Part shown: in pieces, positions 56,718 through 64,000 of the stretch
How positions within the stretch are numbered: position 1 is the stretch's first letter
Layout: the number at the start of each line of letters is the position of its first letter
Source: Pseudomonas yamanorum
GTDB lineage: Bacteria; Pseudomonadota; Gammaproteobacteria; Pseudomonadales; Pseudomonadaceae
Length of the DNA: 64,000 bases
Reading direction: 5' to 3'
NCBI RefSeq assembly: GCF_013386765.1
Contig: NZ_JACARE010000030.1
Location: 1-64,000 of the forward strand
Notes under the pieces: model-generated
The model's input: only the letters and a program-made list of their open reading frames with translations
Databases searched by the model: none
What the model was told of the DNA's origin: nothing
Translations under genes and position numbers: made by a program

Positions 56718-56723
56718 TATAAT
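56718..56723 (+). promoter_or_regulatory. Candidate -10 element for the YajQ-like gene
   Basis: A perfect TATAAT, 70 bases before the ATG. A good -35 at 16-18 bases is not evident. Confidence 0.4.
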
Positions 56724-56792
56724 GCCCGGGCATTTTAGCCTGGGCGTGCTCCATCTCTACTGAGCCGCGCCCCTTTTTATTGGAGAAATTAC

Positions 56793-57278
56793 ATGCCGTC
56801 GTTCGACGTGGTATCCGAACTGGACAAGCACGAACTCACCAACGCCGTCGAGAACGCCGTCAAGGAGCTGGATCGTCGCTATGACTTGAAGGGCAAGGGC
56901 AGCTTCGAGTTCAAGGAAAAAGACCTCGCCGTCAACCTCACCGCAGAAGCCGACTTCCAGCTTGAAGCGATGATTGAGATCCTCAAGCTGTCGCTGGTCA
57001 AGCGCAAGATCGATGCACAGTGCCTTGAAATCAAGGACGCTTATGCCTCCGGCAAGTTGATGAAACAGGAAGTCGTGTTCAAAGAAGGCATCGACAAGGA
57101 GCTGGCGAAGAAAATCGTCGCTCATGTCAAGGACGCCAAGCTCAAGGTCCAGGCCGCGATCCAGGGCGAGCAGGTGCGTATCACCGGCAAGAAGCGTGAT
57201 GACTTGCAAGAGGCCATTGCCGCCTTGCGCGCCAAGACTTTCGACATGCCGCTGCAGTTCAATAACTTCCGCGACTGA
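56793..57278 (+). CDS. YajQ family cyclic di-GMP-binding protein
   Basis: A 161-residue cytoplasmic protein of the YajQ family, with two ferredoxin-like folds. Signatures are [31 protein letters not shown] and [10 protein letters not shown] at the end. Homologues in Xanthomonas and P. aeruginosa bind cyclic di-GMP and affect virulence gene expression. GGAG lies 10 bases before the ATG. A TATAAT promoter element is present. It is followed by two structured hairpins before mscS. Confidence 0.93.
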   Translation: MPSFDVVSELDKHELTNAVENAVKELDRRYDLKGKGSFEFKEKDLAVNLTAEADFQLEAMIEILKLSLVKRKIDAQCLEIKDAYASGKLMKQEVVFKEGIDKELAKKIVAHVKDAKLKVQAAIQGEQVRITGKKRDDLQEAIAALRAKTFDMPLQFNNFRD

Positions 57279-57279
57279 T

Positions 57280-57361
57280 GGCTCTTTGGGGAACCTGCGG
57301 GCGTTTTTGACGTCCCACGCCCCAGAGCCTGCGCCCACCATTGAGCCCTACGGGGCTCAAT
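57280..57361 (+). other. Two stem-loops between the YajQ-like gene and mscS
   Basis: A long imperfect stem (GGCTCT 57280-57285 with AGAGCC 57324-57329, inner GGGG/CCCC) is followed by a perfect 9-bp stem ATTGAGCCC-TACG-GGGCTCAAT (57340-57361). The second has a C-UACG-G tetraloop of the extra-stable UNCG class. There is no T-run, so these look like transcript-stabilising or regulatory structures rather than a standard terminator. Confidence 0.55.
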
Positions 57362-57413
57362 TGCATTTATGGCCACTCAATATGCCGAGCATCCGGTAAA
57401 CAGGAGAATGTAG

Positions 57414-58256
57414 ATGGATTTGAACGCTGAAGTGGATCACCTGATCAAGACCTCGGAGTCGTGGTTACCGATGATCATGGAATACGGCAGCCGGTTTTTG
57501 CTGGCCTTGGTCACCCTGGCCATCGGTTGGTGGCTGATCAACGTCTTGACCCACCGAGTGGGGCGTTTGCTGGCACTGCGTAATGCTGACCTGGCGCTGC
57601 AACACTTCATTACCAGCCTTGCGAACATTGCGCTCAAGGTCATGCTGGTGGTTAACGTGGCCTCGATGATCGGCGTCGCAACCACATCGTTCGTTGCCGC
57701 GATTGGTGCCGCTACCCTGGCCATCGGTCTGGCATTGCAAGGCAGCCTGGCGAACTTCGCCGGCGGTGTGCTGATTCTGTTGTTCCGTCCGTTCCGCATT
57801 GGTGACTGGATCGAAGCCCAGGGCACTTCCGGTACCGTCGACAGCATCCAGATCTTTCACACCGTGTTGCGCACCGGCGACAACAAGACGGTGATCATCC
57901 CGAACGGCAGCCTGTCCAACGGCCTCATCACCAACACCAACCGTCAGCCGACCCGCAAAGTGGTGTTTGATGTGGGTGTCGACTACGAAGCCGACCTGCA
58001 GAAAGCGCGCGAAGTGCTGCTGGAACTGGCCAAGGACCCACGGGTACTGGCTGATCCTGCGCCGGCAGCCGTGGTTTCGACCCTGGGCGACAGTTCAATC
58101 ACCGTTTCCCTGCGAGTCTGGACCAAGACTTCGGATTATTGGGATGTGATGTTCATGTTCAATGAACTGGCACGTGATCGTTTGAAAGGCGCGGGAATCG
58201 ATATTCCGTTTCCCCAGCGGGTTATTCGAGTAATGCAGGAAAGCGCTACGAAGTGA
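57414..58256 (+). CDS. mscS: Small-conductance mechanosensitive channel MscS
   Basis: A 280-residue inner-membrane channel that opens at high membrane tension to release solutes. Three N-terminal transmembrane helices include the pore-lining TM3 ATLAIGLALQGSLANFAGG, then FRPFRIGDWIE and the cytoplasmic vestibule with VIIPNGSLSNGLITN. The length is close to E. coli MscS (286). AGGAG precedes the ATG. It ends in a bidirectional terminator facing the OprD gene. Confidence 0.95.
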   Translation: MDLNAEVDHLIKTSESWLPMIMEYGSRFLLALVTLAIGWWLINVLTHRVGRLLALRNADLALQHFITSLANIALKVMLVVNVASMIGVATTSFVAAIGAATLAIGLALQGSLANFAGGVLILLFRPFRIGDWIEAQGTSGTVDSIQIFHTVLRTGDNKTVIIPNGSLSNGLITNTNRQPTRKVVFDVGVDYEADLQKAREVLLELAKDPRVLADPAPAAVVSTLGDSSITVSLRVWTKTSDYWDVMFMFNELARDRLKGAGIDIPFPQRVIRVMQESATK

Positions 58257-58365
58257 GGGTGTGACTTGCGGATCAAACTTGTCCGATGTGTCAGGTTTGA
58301 TGTGTAGGATTAAACTAGATAGTTAGCTTGCTAGTTATGTGGTTGTTGAGATCAAGTTGCAATAG

Positions 58366-58402
58366 AAAAGCCGCTCACTTGCGAACAAGTGAGCGGCTTT
58401 TT
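58366..58402. terminator. Bidirectional terminator between mscS and oprD gene
   Basis: AAAAGCCGCTCACTT (58366-58380) pairs with AAGTGAGCGGCTTTT (58387-58401). A- and T-runs on both sides serve both convergent genes. Confidence 0.92.
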
Positions 58403-58447
58403 AGTTAGAGCCGAAGCCCTAAGTCATCGTTGTAATCAAACTGCCAA

Positions 58448-59719
58448 TTACAAGATGTTCAGCGGGTATTGTGCGATCAGACGCAGTTCGTCGATGGACG
58501 CCGAACCGTAGTACACACCATCGCTGGAGCGATAAGTGGCTTGACGTACGCGCAGGCTCAGGTCTTTGGCTGGGCCGCTCTGGATCACGTACTTGGCTTC
58601 GATGTCACGTTCCCACTCTTTACCGTTCGAGGTGTCGGCGGTGTTGGCGCCGGTACCTTTAACGTAGCGAGTCATGAAGCTCAGGCCTGGTACGCCGAAA
58701 GTCGCCATGTTCAGGTCGTAGCGAGCCTGGAAGGACTTCTCGTCTTCAGCGTTGAAGTCGGAACGAGCGATGGAGTTGGCAAGGAAGATCGTGCCGCCGC
58801 CGTCTACGCCGTAGCCGTAGTCACCGTCACCGCTAACCTTCTGGTAGGCCAGGGTAAAAGTGTGAGCCTGGATGGTGTACGCGCCTTGCAAGCTGTAGGC
58901 ACGGTTATCCAGCTTGGTGGTGCCGTCTTTCTCAGCCCGTTGCAGGCCAGCGCCATCACTTTTGGTGCTGTAGATGTTGAAGTCGACCGCCAGGGACTGT
59001 TCATTGCTAAGCGCATGGGTCCAGTTCAGGTTGGCGTAGGTTTTCTTCCAGTAGTCTTCGGTCTTCGCGTAGTAGAGGCTGGCGCTGACTTCTGGAGTCA
59101 GGGCGTAGACGCCACCGATGAAGTCGGTTTTTGTCAGGCCCAGGCTGTCGCGGTAGGTCTGGGCTTGCGCCACGCTCGACGTGAAGTGACCGCCTTCCAG
59201 TTTCAGGCCTTTGATCTCGTTGCTGACAAGCGAGATACCCTGTGGCAATTCAGGCAGCAGACGGCTGTCGTCGGAAGCGAATACAGGCGCGGTGGTGTAC
59301 TGGTCGCCGATTTTCAGGACCGTATCGGAGATACGGAACTTAACTGCGCCGCCGCCTTTGGAGTAGTCATCCTGCGAGCGACCGTCGGAGCCGGTAGGAA
59401 ACAGGCCGGTACCGGAACGACCCTTGCCGCTGTCCAGTTTGACGCCCAACAGACCGATCACGTCGACACCCACACCGATGGTGCCTTGGGTGAAGCCCGA
59501 CTGGTACAGGCCGTTGAAGCCCAGGCCGGTTTCGTCGACGCGGCTTTTGCCGGTGTCATTGTTACGGAAGTCGCGGCTAAAGTTCAGGAGGCGAGTGTTG
59601 ATGCTGAAGGTACTGTCTTCAACAAAGCCCTTGGAATCGTCCTGGGAGGACGCCATTGCGAACTGCGAGGTGCCTGCTGAAACAGCCAGGGCGATCATGC
59701 TCCACTTCATCACGCGCAT
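58448..59719 (-). CDS. OprD-family outer-membrane porin
   Basis: A 423-residue porin with an 18-strand barrel, of the Pseudomonas OprD/Occ family. The signal peptide is MRVMKWSMIALAVSAGTSQFAMA. Mature features are FVEDSTFSINTRLLNFSRDF, the NSEIKGL segment, SFMTRYVKGTGA and the terminal RLIAQYPLNIL. AGGAGC precedes the start. Its place beside HIT-slyX-aspS is that of P. aeruginosa oprD itself (basic amino acids, carbapenem entry), but substrate class differs widely in the family and cannot be read here. Confidence 0.92.
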   Translation of the reverse strand: MRVMKWSMIALAVSAGTSQFAMASSQDDSKGFVEDSTFSINTRLLNFSRDFRNNDTGKSRVDETGLGFNGLYQSGFTQGTIGVGVDVIGLLGVKLDSGKGRSGTGLFPTGSDGRSQDDYSKGGGAVKFRISDTVLKIGDQYTTAPVFASDDSRLLPELPQGISLVSNEIKGLKLEGGHFTSSVAQAQTYRDSLGLTKTDFIGGVYALTPEVSASLYYAKTEDYWKKTYANLNWTHALSNEQSLAVDFNIYSTKSDGAGLQRAEKDGTTKLDNRAYSLQGAYTIQAHTFTLAYQKVSGDGDYGYGVDGGGTIFLANSIARSDFNAEDEKSFQARYDLNMATFGVPGLSFMTRYVKGTGANTADTSNGKEWERDIEAKYVIQSGPAKDLSLRVRQATYRSSDGVYYGSASIDELRLIAQYPLNIL

Positions 59720-60602
59720 CGTGATTTGCTCCTTTGGTTTTAGGAAGAGTACTGCCGTCCCACCTATATTTTTGTCTGGGCGGCTCTTTCTTTTTTGTGT
59801 CGGCGCAAACTTATATCACGCTGACAATATTGGCGATACTTGCCCATCTATCCTTTCAGCTTCTTTACGAGCCTGTCGTAAATTGCTATGTCCATGTCGC
59901 AAATTTACAGTCCGAATGTAACCGAACTGACAACTTCAATACTGTTTTAAAACCTTGGAATCAGGGTGGAAAAGTCACCCTTAAAAGTTTTAACACTTCC
60001 CTGAAAAGCATTGACCCGCTGTTGTTTTCTGTCGCGAAACACCTGCTTCCCGCCGGTGCTGTTGTCGACCATATGGGTGTGAATGCAACAAGCGTGCACA
60101 AACCGGAAACCGAATGTGATTTTTTCGTGAAAATTGTCAAAGCCCTGTAAAAACCGCATAAGCACGGGCTTTTTACGCCGTTTGGTTTGGCCTTGACTCG
60201 CCTGCTGTACTCCTGTTCGGTGGTGCATAAAACCTGCACCAGGGCAAAACGTTACCGGTTCACCCCGATCGGTGGGTAGTCGGCGGATCCCTTTGAGGCA
60301 CAAATGGGTCATTTTGGTGCAGTTGTTCCCGGCCGGGTTTTTTGCTCCAACTCTCTATTTGTACCTTGCAAGCCCTCTGGATCAGGGTCTTGAAGCGGGT
60401 TCTGTGTTCCGGCTTTGACCAGGTTCGGTTGCATTGGTCATTTAGCGTAGCCGAAATATTAGCCTGTCTCGAAATGGTGCGCTTTTTTTCGTGGCGTCCT
60501 GTTAGGGCGCGTATTTGGCCCGGTGCATTCGCCGTGAAGCGCCGGACATTCGCAGGTATGCTGGGCGCCTGAAACCTGACCCGCCGAACGGGAGTGACTG
60601 CT
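59720..60602. other. Long intergenic region upstream of oprD gene
   Basis: 883 bases without a gene I can support. About 59760-60160 is AT-rich, with a 138-codon open frame (59734-60150, plus strand) that lacks a ribosome-binding site and family resemblance. A stem-loop GCCGTCCCA/TGGGCGGC (59754-59762 and 59777-59784) sits in the oprD leader. A 7-bp inverted repeat TGGTGCA/TGCACCA lies at 60221-60241, with a further TGGTGCA at 60315. The region probably holds the regulated oprD promoter. Confidence 0.5.
60221..60241. promoter_or_regulatory. Inverted repeat TGGTGCA-N7-TGCACCA
   Basis: Perfect 7-bp arms with a 7-base centre (TAAAACC), within the long oprD/HIT intergenic region. Candidate binding site for an unidentified regulator. 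Confidence 0.35.
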
Positions 60603-61028
60603 GTGTTCGCCTTAGATCCACGTCTTCAACAAGACACCTTGCCCATCGGGGATTTCCCCCTGTGCCGGCTGCTGCTGTCCAATGACTCGAATTACCCATG
60701 GTTCATCCTGGTGCCGCGCATAGAAGCTATCAGCGAAGTGTTTCAACTGGATGTCGCTGACCAGCAGCGGGTGTGGCAGGAAAGCACAGCGCTGGCGCAG
60801 TTGCTGAATGAAGGCTTCGGCGCCGACAAGATGAACATTGGCGCCCTGGGTAATGTTGTCAGCCAACTGCACGTGCATGTGATCGTACGCAAGCGCGACG
60901 ACGCCGCCTGGCCGGCGCCGGTCTGGGGCAAGCATCCGGCGAAGCCTTACAGCGACGAGCAAGTGGCGGTGATTCGTGCACGTCTGCGCGAGATCCTGCC
61001 GGCTGACTTTACGTTCCTGGAGGCTTGA
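60603..61028 (+). CDS. HIT domain protein
   Basis: A 141-residue histidine-triad hydrolase. The signature reads SQLHVHVIVRKR (87-98): QLHVHV, where the first histidine of the usual HxHxH is glutamine. The catalytic middle His is His92 by alignment of LHVH. I start at GTG 60603, which has GGGAG 8 bases upstream, rather than GTG 60594. It is followed after 3 bases by slyX, so the two are cotranscribed. Substrate unknown, likely a nucleotide derivative. Confidence 0.87.
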   Translation: MFALDPRLQQDTLPIGDFPLCRLLLSNDSNYPWFILVPRIEAISEVFQLDVADQQRVWQESTALAQLLNEGFGADKMNIGALGNVVSQLHVHVIVRKRDDAAWPAPVWGKHPAKPYSDEQVAVIRARLREILPADFTFLEA

Positions 61029-61031
61029 GCC

Positions 61032-61238
61032 ATGGATCTTCAAGACCGTGTGATGGACCTGGAGAGTCGCCTGGCCTTTCAAGACGACACCATCGAGACC
61101 CTCAATGACATCCTGGTTACCCAGCAACGGGCGGTCGAACGCCTGCAGATGCAGATGACGGCGCTACTCAAGCGCCAGGAAGAAATGGGCGGCCAGTTCG
61201 AGTCCTCCGAGGAAGAAGCGCCACCGCCTCATTATTAA
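61032..61238 (+). CDS. slyX: SlyX family protein
   Basis: A 68-residue coiled-coil protein ([28 protein letters not shown]) of the SlyX family; its acidic, proline-rich tail is PPPHY-like. It is coupled to the HIT gene and precedes a terminator. SlyX was named with the slyD locus of E. coli; its function is not known. Confidence 0.92.
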   Translation: MDLQDRVMDLESRLAFQDDTIETLNDILVTQQRAVERLQMQMTALLKRQEEMGGQFESSEEEAPPPHY

Positions 61239-61264
61239 TGAGGCAGGGGGAAATCCCCGGGCAT

Positions 61265-61308
61265 AAAAAAACCGCGATGCAGCCAGGCTGCATCGCGGTT
61301 TCTTTTTT
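61265..61308. terminator. Bidirectional terminator after slyX
   Basis: AACCGCGATGCAGCC (61270-61284) pairs with GGCTGCATCGCGGTT (61286-61300), preceded by an A-run and followed by TCTTTTTT. It serves slyX and the convergent cold-shock gene. Confidence 0.9.
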
Positions 61309-61321
61309 CGGGGTGCTGGAA

Positions 61322-61924
61322 TCAGCGACGCGGCAACGCGGCGATCACATCTTCAGCTTGCAGGCCCTTGTCACGGTTCATCACGGAGAACTCCACGCGC
61401 TGGCCTTCCACCAGGACGCGATGGCCTTCGCCGCGAATCGCCCGGAAGTGGACGAAGATATCGTCGCCCGAATCCCGGGAAATGAAGCCGAAGCCCTTGG
61501 AGGTGTTGAACCACTTGACGGTACCGGTATCCCGGTTGGTCATGTCGTAGCTTTGCGACGCAGCGGCCGGGGAGGAGCGGTAAAAACTGATGGCCAGATG
61601 AAGAACGATGGCAATCAGTGCTATTGCCAGGCTGAGCAGGACGGCCGGGTGGCCACCGACTTCAGGCATAGGCGCCAGCAGGGTGAGGGTTTGCACGACA
61701 ACAGCCAGGACCAGCAGGGCGCTGACCAGGTTTTGCAGTTGATGACGCGGGCCTTTGTTCCAGTAAGGAATGACTGGAGCCAGTGTCAGGTTAAGAAGAC
61801 CAAAGAAGGTCAGGTAGAGAGCGTCAGGTTGTTGCAGGTAAGGCAGGGTTTCTGATCGCAGGCTGGGGATAAAGGACAGCAGCAAAGCTGCTGCGCCCGT
61901 TAGCAGGTGGACGATTTTCAACAT
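61322..61924 (-). CDS. Membrane-anchored cold-shock domain protein
   Basis: A 200-residue fusion. The N-terminal 115 residues hold three to four hydrophobic helices ([54 protein letters not shown]). The C-terminal part (about 128-198) is a complete cold-shock domain with [15 protein letters not shown] (RNP1) and DIFVHF (RNP2). Such an OB-fold should bind single-stranded nucleic acid at the membrane's inner face. Homologues stand next to slyX and dps in pseudomonads. Role unknown; the ribosome-binding site is not obvious. Confidence 0.88.
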   Translation of the reverse strand: MLKIVHLLTGAAALLLSFIPSLRSETLPYLQQPDALYLTFFGLLNLTLAPVIPYWNKGPRHQLQNLVSALLVLAVVVQTLTLLAPMPEVGGHPAVLLSLAIALIAIVLHLAISFYRSSPAAASQSYDMTNRDTGTVKWFNTSKGFGFISRDSGDDIFVHFRAIRGEGHRVLVEGQRVEFSVMNRDKGLQAEDVIAALPRR

Positions 61925-62352
61925 TTTGATTAACTCACGTTAAGACGGATCACAAGGAAGAGCTGACTGGCACGGTTCGCTTCTGAACAATGGGAGGCGT
62001 TGGGCACGTGCGCGGGTATCAGCCTATGTCGCTGCCGTGAAAAATAACGGTGGCGACACGCTGCCTATTTAACAGCAAAGCCTGTGCCTACTCAAATCAA
62101 GCATTTCAGGCTGTTACAAGGGGCACGGCATTTCTGCGGCAAACGCTTGTCCTAGACAGGTGCAGGCCTTTTCGCAGGTGTTGGGTAATTTTTCTCGCTG
62201 GGCGTGAAGCCCGGCCTGCTGTGTAGATTCGCTCTGCAAGGGGCGATTTGCCGCACCTCGGGAGGCCCGTGCGGGCTGCGCAAGGCAGGCACTCTTGCTA
62301 GAGTGGTCCAGCACCTGATCAATGAATTTTTTATCAATTGAAGGGGAAAAAC
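61925..62352. other. Intergenic region between cold-shock and Dps-like genes
   Basis: 428 bases between divergent genes. I see no supportable coding sequence; the short open frames are GC-driven. The Dps-proximal 40 bases are AT-rich (ATCAATGAATTTTTTATCAATTG) and precede a GAAGGGGAA ribosome-binding site. This end should carry the stress promoter. Confidence 0.5.
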
Positions 62353-62826
62353 ATGGCAATCGATATTGGTATCAGTGAAGAAGATCGTAAATCAATCGTT
62401 GATGGACTTTCGCGACTGCTTTCCGATACCTATGTACTTTACCTGAAGACCCATAACTTCCATTGGAACGTAACGGGCCCCATGTTTCGTACACTGCACT
62501 TGATGTTTGAAGAGCAATATAACGAACTGGCGCTGGCGGTGGACTCCATTGCCGAACGCATTCGTGCCCTGGGCTTTCCGGCACCGGGTGCCTACTCGGT
62601 ATACGCGCGACTTTCTTCGATCAAGGAAGAAGAGGGCGTACCGAGCGCTGAAGACATGATCAAGCAATTGGTCGAAGGCCAGGAAGCGGTTACCCGTACC
62701 GCACGCGGCATCTTCCCGTTGTTGGATAAAGTCAGCGATGAGCCGACTGCCGACTTGCTGACCCAGCGTATGCAAGTTCATGAAAAGACCGCGTGGATGC
62801 TGCGTTCCCTGCTCGAAAACAAGTAA
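62353..62826 (+). CDS. Dps-family DNA-protecting ferritin
   Basis: A 157-residue ferritin-like Dps protein. Ferroxidase ligands fall at His37 (HW), His49, Glu53, Asp64 and Glu68, with the spacing of E. coli Dps (the Asp after the second His is replaced by Glu). Motifs [15 protein letters not shown] and [15 protein letters not shown] are typical. It oxidises ferrous iron with peroxide and stores ferric iron. ATG 62353 has a GGGGAA site upstream. The N-terminus is short and has few basic residues, so DNA binding is uncertain. Confidence 0.92.
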   Translation: MAIDIGISEEDRKSIVDGLSRLLSDTYVLYLKTHNFHWNVTGPMFRTLHLMFEEQYNELALAVDSIAERIRALGFPAPGAYSVYARLSSIKEEEGVPSAEDMIKQLVEGQEAVTRTARGIFPLLDKVSDEPTADLLTQRMQVHEKTAWMLRSLLENK

Positions 62827-62840
62827 CACCGGATGCGGGT

Positions 62841-62859
62841 GGGCGTCTAGCTGACGCCC
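62841..62859 (+). other. Hairpin after the Dps-like gene
   Basis: GGGCGTC (62841-62847) pairs with GACGCCC (62853-62859) around a 5-base loop, without a T-run. A possible weak terminator or 3' stabiliser. Confidence 0.45.
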
Positions 62860-63067
62860 CTCGCGTGCTTGTTCCTCTGCGACTCCCTTCCCTTGCGAGC
62901 TTCCCGATACGCGCGTTGGCTTGTCCTACGGCGCTCGGCTCCCCGTCTTCTGGCTGCACTTGTCTTCTTGATGTTTTATAGGCCCAACGGCCAACAACAA
63001 CGATTGATGGGTGGCCGTCAGGCAATGGAGTGTCAAGTGTATGTCTCGCGGAACAGGTAATGGAGTT

Positions 63068-63394
63068 ATGGAAACGTGCGGCTTGCACAAAATAAAGGTG
63101 GATCCTTTTGCTAAAGGGTTTGATATGAACCTGGCCAGGCCATTGTCCCGATCCGTTCGGCTTAATGGGTTTTCGACGTGTTTGCGACTCGAAGAGGTTT
63201 ATTGGAATATCCTTGCGGAGATAGCCAGGATCAATACCTGTTCGGTCAGCGCGCTGCTGTCTTACGTGGACCGGGAAGTGCACTTGCGTTATGGCGGTGT
63301 AAAGAACTTCAGCGGCCTGGTCAGGGTGGTTTGCGTGGTTCATGTATTGAAAGGGCGTATTACCGCGCCCACTGTGCATCCGGGGCAGGCGTGA
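63068..63394 (+). CDS. Ribbon-helix-helix domain protein
   Basis: A 108-residue small protein with a ribbon-helix-helix core (SRSVRLNGFSTCLRLEEVYWNILAEIAR), belonging to the family annotated as RHH_4 in pseudomonads. The start is uncertain: ATG 63068 (METCGLHKIKVDP) aligns with homologues I remember, while ATG 63041 gives a longer form. Function unknown: possibly a DNA-binding regulator. It lies alone between the Dps-like and fmdB genes. Confidence 0.72.
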   Translation: METCGLHKIKVDPFAKGFDMNLARPLSRSVRLNGFSTCLRLEEVYWNILAEIARINTCSVSALLSYVDREVHLRYGGVKNFSGLVRVVCVVHVLKGRITAPTVHPGQA

Positions 63395-63504
63395 TCCTGT
63401 CGGGCCCGGGCTTCTCCCGGGTCTGGCGCCCGGCAGGAGCCTGTCGCAGGCACCTATATAAAGAGCAGCGCGCCGCCACGGCTGCACAGCCTCGATTTAC
63501 CAGA

Positions 63505-63510
63505 TATAAT
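63505..63510 (+). promoter_or_regulatory. Candidate -10 element for fmdB-aspS
   Basis: A perfect TATAAT, 94 bases before the fmdB-like start. No convincing -35 hexamer. Confidence 0.4.
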
Positions 63511-63603
63511 CCCGGGCTTTGCTGCGCATGCCGGGACTTTCCCAAGGGTTGGAGTCAGGGCAGGGCGCGGCGTACGTCGTGATCTGATCGCCGAGACATC
63601 TTC

Positions 63604-63825
63604 ATGCCCATGTACGACTATCAATGCGCTTCCTGTGGTCATCAGTTGGAAGCCATTCAAAAGATCAGCGCCGCGCCGCTGGTCGATTGCCCTGCCTGCC
63701 AGGCACCGGAGCTTAAAAAGATGTTGTCCATGCCGGGCTTTCGCCTGAGTGGCAATGGCTGGTACGAGACCGACTTCAAGACCGGGTCGAAGAAGAATCT
63801 GGCCGGCGGCGACAAAGCAGACTGA
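63604..63825 (+). CDS. FmdB-family zinc ribbon protein
   Basis: A 73-residue protein with two CxxC pairs (CASC and CPAC) near residues 8 and 33, forming a small zinc ribbon. MPMYDYQCASCGHQLE and LSMPGFRLSGNGWYETDFK are characteristic of FmdB/regulatory zinc-ribbon proteins. It lies 108 bases before aspS, probably in one transcript. Function unknown; the name reflects an old link to formamidase regulation. Confidence 0.88.
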   Translation: MPMYDYQCASCGHQLEAIQKISAAPLVDCPACQAPELKKMLSMPGFRLSGNGWYETDFKTGSKKNLAGGDKAD

Positions 63826-63933
63826 GTTGAACTCTACGCGCAGGCTCCTGCATTATCCGTCACCTGACTTAGCTGTACGGTGATGAGGCAGGCCTCCACC
63901 GAATTTCGAATTACGAGAAGCGAAACCACTATC

Positions 63934-64000
63934 ATGATGCGCAGCCACTATTGCGGCCAACTGAACGAGACCCTGGAAGGTCAGGAAATCACCCTTTGCG
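63934..64000 (+). CDS. aspS: Aspartyl-tRNA synthetase, partial
   Basis: Only the first 22 codons are inside the window: [21 protein letters not shown] matches the N-terminal anticodon-binding OB-fold of Pseudomonas AspS. Two ATGs in tandem (63934 and 63937) could serve as start. Runs off the right edge. Confidence 0.9.
   Translation, partial: MMRSHYCGQLNETLEGQEITLC

Noticed and set aside
59734-60150. 138-codon open frame in the oprD upstream region
   Set aside because: No ribosome-binding site, no recognisable domain, and it begins inside the expected oprD leader. Kept only as a feature of the intergenic region.
62318-62342. Possible Fur or OxyR-like site before the Dps-like gene
   Set aside because: The AT-rich repeat has the wrong length for a Fur box and no clear OxyR pattern.
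62114-62359. Short open frames between cold-shock and Dps-like genes
   Set aside because: Poor coding character, overlap with the Dps-like start and no support from neighbours.

Overview
The window reads as chromosomal core DNA of a fluorescent Pseudomonas (P. fluorescens group). The evidence is the MvaT nucleoid protein, the complete Entner-Doudoroff cluster (gap, edd, glk, gltR, gltS), a PctA-type amino-acid chemoreceptor, the secA-argJ-mutT block, the oprD-HIT-slyX-cold shock-dps-aspS block, and about a dozen REP/REPIN palindromes of the kinds typical of P. fluorescens. The DNA is GC-rich, genes are tightly packed on both strands, and there is no rRNA, tRNA, CRISPR array, prophage or IS element.

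Left part, 1-12.7 kb: a three-gene iron/heme-related operon (di-heme protein, imelysin lipoprotein, DUF1513), a nitroreductase, a dCache chemoreceptor and a small membrane protein. These are followed by a heme-acquisition module: heme oxygenase hemO, a TonB-dependent heme receptor, a FecR anti-sigma factor and a FecI ECF sigma factor. Two strong Fur boxes sit at the sigma gene and before the receptor.

12.7-19 kb holds central glucose catabolism. gap diverges from edd-glk across two HexR-type operators, followed by the gltR-gltS two-component system. The glucose ABC transporter (gts) that usually follows gltS in pseudomonads is absent. In its place is an AraC regulator that diverges from an ABM-domain protein. 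From 21.8 to 26.6 kb the MifS-MifR pair (sensor and sigma-54 activator) lies beside kgtP, whose promoter region has an excellent -24/-12 element. From 26.8 to 32 kb lie class I fumarase, a 2Fe-2S oxidoreductase, an enoyl-CoA hydratase and pyruvate kinase, then a small lipoprotein and a PilZ protein.

33.1-39.8 kb is a compact six-gene operon, RDD - SpoIIM - DUF4129 - DUF4350 - MoxR - DUF58, probably an envelope-associated MoxR chaperone system of unknown role. It is the least understood system in the window. After it come sbcB, mvaT, purU, a PctA-like chemoreceptor, a HerA-like ATPase, dciA (helicase loader) divergent from secA, argJ, a MutT-ThiE fusion, and panE with an orphan sensor kinase and a cobalamin adenosyltransferase. 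The right end carries the c-di-GMP-binding YajQ protein, mscS, an OprD porin, HIT, slyX, a membrane-anchored cold-shock protein, a Dps-like ferritin, a ribbon-helix-helix protein, FmdB and the start of aspS.

Gene starts were moved inward where a Shine-Dalgarno sequence, signal peptide or family alignment recalled from memory favoured it. Comparisons with P. aeruginosa PAO1 gene order are from memory and were not searched.
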